DNA of 64,000 nt from Oxyruncus cristatus (Eukaryota > Chordata > Aves > Passeriformes > Cotingidae): positions 577,736-641,735 of the forward strand of contig VXAY01007011.1 of NCBI GenBank assembly GCA_013399855.1, read 5' to 3'. Of this stretch, positions 1 through 11,330 are shown piece by piece (position 1 is the first letter of the stretch; each line of letters opens with the position of its first letter). Position numbers and translations under genes: made by a program. Under the pieces are notes generated by a model. It made no database searches. It was not told the DNA's origin and worked only from the letters and a program-made list of their open reading frames with translations.

Positions 1-884
1 TCAAGGGCTGACACGGCATCATAGGCTGAAGTGTGCGCATGGGTCGTTTGTTTGCTGGCTATCTAGTGTCCTTTGGGCTGCTGTATTTGGGGTTTGGTAT
101 TAGATGTGTCCGTGGACACTTCTGGGCCCTGTTAGGGGCAAGGTGCCTTTCTAGTAAGGATACAAAAGCTCACAGTACTTCGGTGACTGGGAGAGAGGGA
201 AACTAAGTGTCTCTATTTCTGTAGAACAGGGTTAGGTTTCTTTCAGACTAGGTAATAACTGGGTTACGGTTGTAGTACTATTTAGATTATATACATCTCT
301 CTGTATGTGTTAACGTAAAAAAAACATACTTCGAGGTGTTCTTTTGTTAAAGGATCTGTCTTTTTTCCATCTTCTCTGTCTCCTCTCCAAGAGGTTTGCA
401 AGGTAACTCAAGTTTAGTAAACCAAAAGGGAATACATTCCTGTAATACTGTTTTTGGCACATGGCTGTGATGCAGTGGGGAACATGGCACCTAGGAAAAG
501 AACTGTACTCCCTCCTGGAGACTCAGTATAGCAGATTTTAAAAGTGCATCCGAGCTTGAGTCCATGGCTTCCCGGGCAGCACACTAAACTGTTGCTAGCT
601 CCACAGATTGATTTCCAAGTGGATATTTTTGTTACGCTTAATAAGAGCACATTGATGAGACAACAGCGTGTAAGCCGAGTAAATGTCTGTTATTTCTGCA
701 CCACCATTACTCGTTATTGCCAGTATCCACACAGCGGCAAAACTTAGGAGTGAGCTTTCTTCTTCCCGCTGAGGGTTTTCTCCACTCAACTGATGATCTC
801 ACAAGTGTCCCCACTCTTTTCACACAGGATGAAAAAGTGAAAACGACTTTTGTTGTGGTGGTGGTTGGAACGACATTATAAAAC
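1..884. other. Unique non-coding sequence, no gene seen
   Basis: AT-rich unique sequence. The longest open frames on either strand are under 85 codons, overlap one another on opposite strands and have no recognisable motif, so I treat them as chance. No repeat family was recognised. Confidence 0.6.
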
Positions 885-1180
885 CGAAAGCGTGTCAGTG
901 TAGCAAGCTCGGGTTGTCTTTCCTCCGGGCCGGGCCGCCTCGGCACCGGCCTGGGCATTTCTGAAATGGCTGGTGAGGTGGCAGGGAGCTCTCCCCGCTC
1001 CCTCTGGCTGCTGCGAGTCTGAAATTACAGCTTTGTCTTTGAAGCCGGGCGCTCTGTTAGCGTCGCCATGGCGACGGGCGGGTAATGGCCTCCGCCGAGC
1101 CCAGCCTGGTGTTTAGCGCCGAGCGCGGCCCCGCGCAAGGCCCCGCTCGCCGGAGCAGTTACTGAGCTGCCCCCTCTTAG
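885..1180. promoter_or_regulatory. Small CpG-rich block, candidate promoter or enhancer
   Basis: CpG dinucleotides are frequent here and almost absent in the kilobases on either side. The block is GC-rich and contains a perfect X-box palindrome at 1062-1075. On the plus strand an ATG in good context (G at -3, G at +4) at 966-968 is followed by a consensus-like splice donor (GT at 973-974), so a very short first coding exon is possible. A minus-strand promoter firing out of the left edge of the window is equally possible. The gene served cannot be named from this sequence. Confidence 0.5.
1062..1075. promoter_or_regulatory. Perfect RFX/X-box palindrome
   Basis: GTCGCCATGGCGAC is a perfect 14-bp palindrome matching the X-box consensus of two RFX half-sites, GTNRCC and RGYNAC, with a 2-bp spacer. 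RFX factors bind such sites in promoters of ciliary genes and, as part of a composite module, of MHC class II genes. I see no W/Y-box module, so the ciliary-type reading is more likely. That is inference from the motif and the CpG setting. Confidence 0.55.
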
Positions 1181-1530
1181 AAAATGTTTAAAAACTGCGC
1201 TTTTACATGGCCGTACCAGATTAATAGCCATGGTTTATTTCGTTTTAACTGCGGGGATAAAAGCATTATTCCATTAAATGGGTAGCTCCCCCCCCCCCTT
1301 TGGTTTATGCATTATTAACACAAGCTTTCCTGTTTTGCTTGTAACATTTTATAGGCCCTTTCAAACATGTAGTCAGATTTGCTCTGCTGCTCTTTTATTT
1401 TTCGGGGCTTAACCCTTTCTCTCCTTGATCGTGTCTTCTAAAACTTGGAGCCAAGCCTTCAGCAGTTCTGGTTGCTTCCATTTAATGTGTTTAAAAACAG
1501 CAAAAGGGTTTCTTTTCTTTTTTTTTTTNT

Positions 1531-1561
<31 letters not shown>

Positions 1562-4500
1562 TTGAACAATTCTGCTTCTTTGATGCACTCGAGAAACCAA
1601 TGCAGATGGGTCTGTTCTTGTAATTTAATTGAAGCTGATGCTGAAATCAGCACACATGAGCCTTGATAAGGTTGTGGAGGGTTTTGCATTTTAATTTGTG
1701 TGCCTGTCTTCTCTTCTGCCCTTCCTGTTGCCACCCTCCACTCTTCACACGTAGCATTTTTGCTGGCAGCCTTCAAGAGAGGTGCACCTCATGGTTGAAG
1801 GACTGGGGACCAAAAAATCCAGAACAGTCCTGGGGACACAGTATTTATGTCTACCACCTTTCTTCTTAATATGGAACTAGTGTAATACATCTAGACAAGT
1901 AGAAGTATTGCTATAAACACAAGCTGCAGGCTTTGTTTCACTTTTCCAGTGCTCTAAAATATAGCTTTCATTTTAGTCTCTAGTAGGAGGCATATATCCA
2001 AGTGCAGTCAAGTGCTGTGGATACAGGGATTCAGTCATCCCTCCTGACACAAATGGTCTCTCTGTTTAAAACTTGGAGGCTAACAGGCAAACCTGGAACT
2101 CATATTTTCCCCCAACCCACTCCCCCCCTTTTTTTTAACTGTGACTTTGTTGTTATGGGGTGCTTATTGGCACCTCACTTTGTCCTATCTATCACAGATA
2201 CTGCTGTCCTAAACGCTTCCAAGCACATCTCAGAAAAGGCGAATGTTCCTCATTTTTTTGTCCTGTTTTTATTGATGTCGTGTAGCTATGTTGATGTAAA
2301 TGGTACCACTTGTGGGATGGACTTTTAGCTTCTGGACAGTGGACCAAAACATAGAGATGTATTTCCCTTATCCAGCTGTACTGCAGACTGTGCTCAGGTA
2401 TTTGAGTGGGGAGGTTGCACATATGGGGTTCCTACTGTCCCACGCCACGTCCCATATTCCGCGCTCAGTGTCTCAAAGCTCTGTGTCTTTTCCTGCACAC
2501 CACTTTTCACCCATGTGACTCCCACAGACACCTTTGGTAAAATCACTGCTTCTAAAACTCAAGTAAAATGTACTTCCTGCCTCAGGGAGGCCCTCGGGTA
2601 GATGAAAGATGGATAGTCGTTCCCAACATTCTGACCATCTGAGGCCTGCATGACGCCCATTTCTACTCCTGGCCAACTGCAGCTGCGGGCTGTGTTGCAG
2701 CCCAGCCTGGAGTTAGTGTGTTGTAATGTTGAATGTGGCAGTAACATACATTTAAAAAAGTTTTTTTTTTTTGTATATGTAAGTTTTTAAAATTCTGTCT
2801 AAATATATCTATAAAAAAGCAATTATGGTAAATCTACTCCAAGTGTGGATACAATAGTGTACAACTGCATAGATTAAATAGGCTGGACTAGAGGCTTACT
2901 CTCCTCTCTTGGCTTTGTGGGTATGAATTTCATCCTTTGAGTTGCATTCCCCTTAAATCTGCAAATTCTGGGAAAATTAGACAAAACAGTTTATATTCCA
3001 TGAATAAGAAATTACTAATTGCTTATAAAACAGGCATATCTTTATCTACACAGTGCTTTTTAAAGTTGCTGCTTAATCTTTTTTCTTTTTTAATCACTAA
3101 ATAAATATGTCTCAGCAGTTGCTGGATGTGAAACCAAAACCTGGATGTGGACAAAAAGCAAACACACTACACTAATTTTCATTAGCATATCCTATCTCCC
3201 AGAACATTTATTTTTTCATCCCCTTGTAAATTGATTTTTCACATGCTTGTGACTGATATTTGAACTGTGTGTTTGTAGTAACTGACTTATGTAAAAGCCA
3301 GGTCCTGGATCTCCCAACATGAATATATTATGGAGGTGACCTCATGGGTTCATAGTTAAGGTTGCACAGAGTTTTCACTTAAAACGATGTTTAAATCCCT
3401 TAATTAAACATTAAAACTCACATGAATTCTCAAACATGGACTGTTTCAATAAGGAGGATAAACTTTAATTATTTAGGTACTTAATGTTCTTCTTAGTGCT
3501 TTATTTGCAGAATTCAGAAGAACTTAAAATTATTCTTTCTTTAAGTTTTTCCACAGTTCCTGGTATTTTCACTTTCTCTCTTCTTTTTTAGATCTTTTGG
3601 CTAAACCTTTCATTGCTGTAAGCTGTCATATCTCTGTTAACTTCATGAAACTGTGACAAATTACATAAAATAATTTAACTAAAACCAGTTCAGCTTTAAT
3701 TATAATCATGCCTGATGCACAGGAACATATAGAAGATATACAGGAGATCAGAAAGCTCTGTATGTTGTATTGGTTTTTTGCCGTGGCAGTCAAACAGTAT
3801 ATTGGCTGTTTGTAGCTGATACCAGTCTTTGGTACCAATGATTTGGAATGAGAAGAAAAGACTAGAGAGCCTATTTAGAAGAAAAATACCACATGGAAGC
3901 AAAATCCAGTCTCACACTTAAACATCAGTAGCATCTCTTCTGTACAGGTGGTAATTACCAAATCAGCCAATGAACAACTACAGCAGTTCTTAATGAGTAT
4001 AAACGCCCCTCTACTTTTCCTTATCTCCTTATTCTTTGAGGACCCATTTCTAACTTCCTTTAAGTCAGTCTTTTTCACTAATTTCACCTGTCACCTTGTT
4101 CCTTCATATTAATGTCTGGTTTGAACCTTTTTCTTTGGACAGAGTCTGTAAATCTGTTGTATACAGCAGTGTATGCTGTACCTATAGTGACCAGAAAATA
4201 CAGCTCTCCTTGGTAACATTTGCAGTCTTCTGCTGAGCTATAATCACATTCTTCAGCACAGGTGAAGAAAACACTTGCTGAAAACAAGGTATTTGTAAAC
4301 CATACATAAATGAAGAAAAATTTGTTTAGAAACAGTGTTACATATGTAAGTAGTATCTGTATTCAGACCTCTAAGCCTCCAGCCATTCCTCTGACTAGCT
4401 GGAAATAGAGACAAACTAGAGAAAAAACCTCCTACTTCTCATTAGCTTATGGTCTATGGAACGTTTTTTGTTTAGATCTTTTTAGGTCAGGATCTCTGTT

Positions 4501-7500
4501 TTTCCATCGTTTTCATCTGACTGCCACTATGGTCATGTATGCCTATTAGTTCAGGTCTCCTGTCCATTGAAACACTGCAACTCTCACTTTTTAAATTATT
4601 TTTGAAAAAAATTCTTGTCCTGTTATCATCAGCAACTAGGGTTTTAAAAAATACTAATTATTTCCATGAGAAAGCATTGTTTCAGAGTATGTTAGTTCTT
4701 GAATTTTGGAAAGGGCAAGCAATGTATCCTGAGATTGCATACCCATACCATAAAAATGTATAATTACTTATTAATTTGAAGAATTTCTTATTGCTTTAGT
4801 CATTGGAGGAAGAGCAAAATTTCACAGAAAGATCTTGTCACTAAGGTAAGAGTAGGTTCTCAAGCTCTTCCAGAGTAGGGATTAATATGATGGAAGGGAA
4901 GGTGCTTATTGCACTTGAACACTGCCAGGTTCATATGGAAAAGTATGTGAACAGAAGCTACTGGGCCTGAAATGTTCCTTTTTTCAGGTGATGTTCTTGC
5001 ATTTTAGTGACTCCACTGTATATGTACTTTAGCAGTTTGAAACAAAGCGTAGTAGGGAGAAATACATGAAAGCATCCAGTGGTGGAGAGGCTTAATTTGT
5101 ATGGGTTGGAATCTTTGGCAATAGTACCATATTAGTGGTATTTTTGGGAACTTGCTAGCCTGGCAAATTCTCTTCATTCTTTTTGCTGGGGGAAGGGAAA
5201 TGTTGAAAAAGCAGATCCGAGCACAGTATATACATTGTGACAGCAAGGGGTTAAAGAGATGTAATTATGCATTCTTCAGTAAGTGTTCTGCAGTCAGCAA
5301 TACAGCTAGCTGTGCAGGAAGCTAAAAAAAAAAAAAGATGACAGAGGGAGAAAATGGAGAGAAGGTCAGATCCAAGGATTCTCCTAGGGTTTTCTTGTGT
5401 TTGCTTTTCCTATGTGACTTATACTCTCCTTGTAGAAACAGAGAAAACATTATGGCCTGTTGGTTCCTCCTATTGATAATGTAAACTTAATCCCTTAGCT
5501 TTACAGTAGTGGTAGAGGTGAATTTATTGATGTAGTTTTTGAAGGAGTTCTGAGCCATCCCAGTGCTTGCCATGGTTCTTGTTCCTCAGCTCTTTAGTTA
5601 GTGTTGGGAGTGTATTGCAGCCTGTGAACACAGAGTATTTCAACAAATGCTGTTTCCCAGCAGTGGTTCACACATTCTCTTTGAGAGGATTTGAATTTCC
5701 AGCAAATCCGTCTACTGGAAATAGTTTGGTTTGCACCTTTTTGGGTGGTTTGGATGGATGAATGGAAATTCTTGCACAGTCAGTATTTCAGGCTGATGCG
5801 ATTGGGAATCTTTCATCACTGCTAAGCCTTTGAGGGACCAAGGGGAAAAAGTACCCTGCCATACATGATCTTCACCTTGTTCTTCACAGGTGGAACAGGA
5901 GGTTGTGGAATGTTTTGGGACAGTTGCATTTGCAAGGGCAGGATATCTGGGTTGTGGGCTGCCACCTTACTTCCGCTACCTGAGATCTGACGTGCTAAGT
6001 CACTCAATGCAGCAGATCCTTCTTTCTTTATTAAACTAATGTAATTTGCAGTTGGATTTCAAAATAGCAGCACAGCATTTCTGAGAGATATTTCTGTTTT
6101 TGGTAATGCTGTAGTCTAAAAAGAGGTGTCTTGGTCACCCGCCCCCCCCCCCCCCTTTAATTTCATATGATACAGTTTTCATTTTTTTTCTCTGGATACT
6201 TTCCTGATTCAATTATATGGAAAGAACTGGAGACAAATAAATGAATGGGATTTCTCCCCTCATCCTTGAAAACAAAATAAAACGTAACAAACACCCCTCA
6301 ACCCCCAAAATAGCTCTTCTGTTGGAATAAAGATCCTTAGCCTTGCCATTGATCTTATGGGGACAGGCGTTTGTGTTTCACTCAGAGAAGGGGGAAGGGT
6401 GAGTTTATCAGTTTACATCCTGGTGTGAAGTGCCTTGCAATAAGAAGCTTTATGTTAAGTTAGTTAATTGCATGGGTCATCTGAAAATGCAGTATTTGGG
6501 AATGGTCTACAACTGAAATCTTTCCTCCAACCCTTGTTAAACATTAGTTTAAAGCTATTGATTTCCTTCCCCTAGAAAAATAAATGTTAACTCCCATCAT
6601 GCTTCTCCTCTCCTGCTCTTAATTTCCATTTTCCCCCATGTCTTTATAATTTTAACACTGCAAAGTTCTAAAAGGATTGCTTCGAGGAGAAGGGGTAGCC
6701 TGATACGTGTATTTCCTAAAGCTTTTGGCCTTTCAAGGTTTCTCTTACAGTAGGTTGAACTGTGCTGACGACTTGGATTGAGACGACAGGGGAGTAGCGG
6801 GTAATACTTTCTGCTTCCGATAGCTCTTTGTTGATCTAAGAGAGAGCACTTAGAGAGTGGTAGGTCATTTATGTGATTATGAAGAGCACTTGGTTCTCTC
6901 TTATTCGAGATGGAAAAATAATAGTTTTTGAATAAGAGGTCGCTGTCAAGATGACATTGAATGTGACTTCTCTTCCCTCTTCATTCCCTCCCCCACTAGA
7001 AGAAATGCGGAACTACTCAGGATAGGGCTGGATTTTTCCAACTGCATGTGACATTTTCTTTTCTTCTCTTCTTTGTTCGTTTTATTCCTCACCATTTCCT
7101 CTCTGTGTAATGTTTATACTTCTTGATGATGTCTGGATATTTATGGTAACTAGAAATTTAAAAATAAATGTAATGCATGTAAGACTCTGTGTTGTTTTAA
7201 GTCGTGTTTTTCCACTTTGCAGAATTAAGCTGTGAATGTGTGATGTGGTATCTGCTTGGGTGACAGATGTCCGTTCCTGAATGATGCTCTGTTCCTTTTG
7301 TGCTTTATTTATGGAGTGATTTGCTTCTAAAATAATCTCTTAATCTTTTCCAAACTGCATTTCAGTATGTGCTCTTTTTACATATGCCATCATTTAGGGT
7401 AATGGACTAAAAATTGAAATTACTCCTAAAAGCTTTGTTTCTAAAGCTAATAATAGTGATATAACACTGTCATTTTGGTTTGATACGTCCTTTCAGAACT

Positions 7501-8949
7501 AGGTTAAGCGTGTAGTTGGTTTTGCTCCGGTGGTTTTTTGTGTGTTTGTTTCCTGTAGCACTGCCATAATGAAATTGTATTTTAATTTCATTCACTTATC
7601 AAATGAAAAGACAACACTAATATGTCTTTTTTATGTTAGGTTTGCTTTTATACCTCAGAAAAGGAGCTATATCCCAAATTAGAATGTGATTGTTCAGAGT
7701 ACAGAACATAATAATGTATTTTATGAAAATAATTAACAGTTACTCTAGGGTTAATTTACTTAAACCAGTGTTGAACATCAGTAAACACTCTAGTTCATCA
7801 CAAATTTCCTTTTAGTAAATTTTACCAGACGTGGTTTCAACTTGGGGAAGGGCTGATCAGTGGAATATGTATAATTCTTTAAAGCAGGGAAGACTTTTTT
7901 GGTTTTTCTTATTTGCAATATAAAATTAAGTCTGTGTAAAGTGTGTTAAAATTTTCAGGTGTTTGCCCATTTACACACTGAAAATAAATCAACTGGAATT
8001 TCAAAATTCTGCCTTTTGGAAAAGCAAAACTGGTTTGCAGACAGTTTGGGGAAAGACAGCACTGAAATATTTTGTTTGTATTCTTGTATTTTGCATTAAT
8101 CTGAGTAAGACACTTGAAAGTTAAATATGAGCTGCTGAGAACTTAGATAATTTATTAGTCAACCATCCAAAAAATTGCAGAAAATGGTGCGCAGGCCTGA
8201 AATAGCATAGTGATACCACTGATCTTCGATTACCAGACCATGGAAACATCTGAAAGTTGGACTTGGTTTCTCATAGGAAGTAATCTCACTTAACTTTGGT
8301 CCTAGATTTAAAATTTTTTTGACGGCAGTATTCAATTTTTTTTTAAATTACATTTGAAAGCTCAGGACCCATCCTGAGTACAGATAATGATTATTGAGCA
8401 ATCAGCACTGAAAAAAAAGCTGTAGGCTCTAAACAGAACTCTTACTTGAGGGAACTTGCTGTGCTGCAGCCTCTGAAGTCTGCAGTTTTTCTGGAAACCA
8501 GTTCCTCTTAGGACCTTAATAAACAGAAACTTGGCCTTGGCTCCTTCAGTGGCTGCTCCAGCCGTCTGATTCTGGAGTGGGACTGTATTAGTGATTTGGT
8601 TCGTATCAGGCAAAGGCTTTTGAAGCGACTCTCTCGGCTGAGCCCTGTTTCCATTTGATTCACGTTACCCAGCAGGCAAGGAGAGAGCTGGATTCCTTTT
8701 GGATGAAACGGAACTGAAAAATGTGCCCCAGGAGCCTGCCTAATGCACTCCAGCTGCTATTGGGTACTTGGTCCCTGGGCTAGCCCAAAAAGCAGCCCTC
8801 CAACAGGGGTACAGCCTGGGTGTCAAGTGCTCAGCTCTGAGCTCTCCCTCTTGCGCCAGTTCCTGAGGAACCGCACGGCTGGCTCTGGCAGGCATAGCCT
8901 TCCCCCTTCAATGCGAGGTGCTGCTGGGCTGCATCTGGATGTTTTACAT
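1181..8949. other. Unique non-coding DNA with homopolymer runs
   Basis: No gene is supported. The block holds a C run at 1288-1298, a T run with one unresolved base at 1519-1553, a C run at 6142-6155 and otherwise AT-rich unique sequence. An ORF pair around 5822-6007 is open on both strands and was considered and rejected. Confidence 0.55.
1519..1553. repeat. Poly-T tract with an unresolved base
   Basis: A nearly pure T run of about 35 bases with an N at 1529. The N marks assembly uncertainty, so the true length is unknown. The lysine-rich ORF read across it on the minus strand is an artefact of this tract. Confidence 0.9.
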
Positions 8950-9023
8950 AAGGTCTGGATCCAAAGTCCTTTGAAGTCTTTGAATGACTTCCATTGACTT
9001 TAATAGGCTTTGTGGCAGGCCCT
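8950..9023. repeat. Decayed palindromic repeat of sauropsid type
   Basis: The left arm (8952-8978) and right arm (8986-9021) are imperfect inverted copies around a short loop. The wording matches a dispersed palindrome I know from turtle, crocodilian and bird DNA, built on variants of CCATTGACTTCAATGGGCTTTGG and ending in a CAGGCCC-like box. This copy has many substitutions and is old. It is probably a MITE-like non-autonomous DNA transposon. The family name is not recalled. Confidence 0.6.
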
Positions 9024-10100
9024 AATGATTTGGTTGTGATCTGAAAAGGGATGTTCAGAGATTTTTCTATAATGAGAAAATGTTACCTTTTAAAGAACTG
9101 AGTTCAAATAGTCTGATCAGTTCTCAAGTGGAAGTGAGCTTCTTGCTATCTCCTGGAATCCTTTTGTCCCTGTCAAAAAAAAAGCCAGAAAATTATTACT
9201 TGTTGCTGAAGTAAGGTCCAAGGTTGAAATTAGCAGAGGAGTTTTGGGTCATGAATTGAACTGCACTGACAAGCAGTGGAGAGATCTGCACAGTGCAAGT
9301 GTCGGCTCCTCTCAAAATTCTGTGGTAAACCCCTTGTTCTTACCAATAGTCACTTTGTTCGCAGTTTTGAGGTAAAAAGGCAGGAGAGAGGAAGGAAAAA
9401 CTCAGTGTTCATTTGTATTAATAGTGTTTTGAGATGAGTGATGCCATAGGTCTAACACCAGCATTAATTAAAAGAAATCCCAAGTTTGTTTTTAAAAGCG
9501 AGAATGCAATAGGAGGTATTTCACTGTCCTACTAACTGGAATAACTGTCCTACTAACTGGAATAACAAAACTACCAATTCTTTCCATTTCCCTGTATCTC
9601 ACATGCTCCCCTTGACATTTTCTGTCTTGTCCAGAATTTTTACAAACTACTTTTTTGTGTGTAATTACATTTTTTTTTTTATCACGTAAAGTGGTGTTTG
9701 ATCAGTATTCAGAAAAGCTTTCATTTTCCTACTTCCTCTGAATCCTTTCATGTGAGGTAGGAAATCAACTTACTGCTTTAACAAATTAACATGGACAGCT
9801 TGGATCTGTTGAACTTCTGCTTCTTTATTTACTGTATTATTTTGTTGACTTAGTCTTCATCTTCCCTAAATCTGTTCTCTTTTTTTCTTTCCAAAACAGG
9901 TGTAAGGTGTAATAATGATGTTTAAGCATTCTAGGAGCAAAACATAGCTCCATTTCATTGTTAGACGCAGGGATCTAATAGAACATGCATTTACAATTAT
10001 ATGTAATTGTGTGTGTCTTTCTGTAATGGTTTGATACTTTTATTTGTACATGTGCATGGAAGAGTTCCTCTGAATTTGCACTGGGACTGATTTATCACAG
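9024..10100. other. Non-coding sequence, mostly unique
   Basis: Apart from the 21-bp tandem duplication at 9523-9564 I see nothing that supports a gene or repeat family. A pyrimidine tract ending in CAG near 9899 looks like a plus-strand splice acceptor, but stop codons follow within a few codons in the available frames. Confidence 0.5.
9523..9564 (+). repeat. Perfect 21-bp tandem duplication
   Basis: The unit ACTGTCCTACTAACTGGAAT plus a final A occurs twice back to back without a mismatch. Absence of divergence suggests a recent slippage or duplication event, or a local assembly error. Confidence 0.9.
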
Positions 10101-10186
10101 TTATTCTTGTTTTACATCTGTGTAATTACTTTGAAATCATTGAACTTATGCTGATAGAAAATTGCAGTAGTAGTGAATTAGGGTCG
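10101..10186. repeat. Decayed palindromic repeat of sauropsid type
   Basis: The sequence follows the order of a known dispersed palindrome whose arms read like GTTACTCCTGATTTACACC, GTGTAACT, TTGAAATCAATGG and then the inverse. Here the corresponding words are TTTTACATCTGTGTAATTAC, TTGAAATCATTGAACTTATG and a degraded right arm ending near GAATTAGGGTC. It is one of at least three such fossils in the window and supports a sauropsid host. Confidence 0.5.
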
Positions 10187-10718
10187 CACTTTTGATGGTG
10201 CTTTTTATTCCGGTTGAAATACTCTACTGATCCAGGTGAGGATGAAATATTGTACTAAGCTGTGAGATGTTTCACTGATTGGGTTCATGCTGCTTATCTG
10301 TCAGCACTTCCGTTCTTAAGAGCTCTATTTAATGCAGTTATTTCTGTGTGCCTTGGAAACACAAAGGAGTGGGGAGAAAAGTTAAAATCAAAATTCCTTG
10401 GTTTTCTAGTATTTACAGCTGGCTGTAGCCAAACAATGTGGTCCTGAGGGTCTTGCACTGTATTTTTGGTAAAGGCACTATTCTGTCCTTCATCTTTGAA
10501 GGCATTACCTTTAATAAAAGAAAAAAAAAGAGAACATATTTAGACTGGTTTCATTTTTTCCATCTGCTTTGAAGCAATGTATTAGTGTGTTGAAAGGATA
10601 GGTTGGTGTTACCGGGTTGGTGGTTTGTGTTATCAGAAGGTGGAGGGTCCTGGTGGCATTCAGAATAAATAAAATGCATAGACAGGGCACGTCTGCTCTT
10701 GTGTCTCTGTCAGCCATT

Positions 10719-11330
10719 CACAATCTCATTGTTTTTCTCACCTCTGATCCAGACCTTGGAAGGTATGGAAGGAGACCACCTGATAGTCCTCAAATAAGCC
10801 AGCCCCAAGTACCATCCTTTTGTTCCATTTTCAAAAACTCCTCCATTGGAGGGAGGCAGTCAAAGAGCCTGCATTCTGTCAGGCAGATCTGGAGGACGTT
10901 GCTTGATGCTGGGGCCTGGTGTTGCCGTGGTCTCGGCTGCCTGGATTATTCACTCATCCCAGGACCTCTGGCTTCCAGGGCTGCGAGTCATCAGGGTGCT
11001 ACCAGCCTGACATTGGGAGTCTGGGTGGCTGGAAGGGGCCACCACTGAATAGGCTTCTTCCCCCCCTTCCCTTCAAGATTAGGAAAGCAGGTGTTAAGTC
11101 TCATTTCGAGAATTTATTGTTATCTGTTGCTGACGCTTTAGAGACCACTCTGCTTACCCGCCTAATAGCCAAATGCAAGCTAATAGTCTGTACAGGCCAT
11201 TGAAGCCTAAAATCCTGCTAATTCCTTCCTCTAATGAATAATCCCTGATCTCTGTATGTGCCTTGACTATGGCAGGGCTAATTATGAAACTCATTGTAAG
11301 GAAAATTTTGGACTCATGATTTCTGTGCCT
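10719..11330. promoter_or_regulatory. Candidate conserved regulatory block, homeodomain-site rich
   Basis: A 600-bp stretch of higher complexity and GC than its surroundings, followed at 11160-11285 by at least five TAAT-core homeodomain sites in about 125 bp. No repeat is recognised in it. The 143-codon plus-strand frame across 10617-11048 has no domain and I do not call it coding. The enhancer reading is inference; only cross-species alignment would show conservation. Confidence 0.3.

Noticed and set aside
5822..6020. Region open on both strands with a plus-strand acceptor (CTTGTTCTTCACAG at about 5889)
   Set aside because: Both peptides are unrecognised and no donor or partner exon supports either strand; chance is the simpler reading.
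8362..8613. Minus-strand frame ending at a GTAAGA donor
   Set aside because: No credible acceptor upstream and no recognised peptide.
10617..11048. 143-codon plus-strand open frame
   Set aside because: No domain, no splice structure, no consistent codon pattern; it overlaps another open frame in a different phase.
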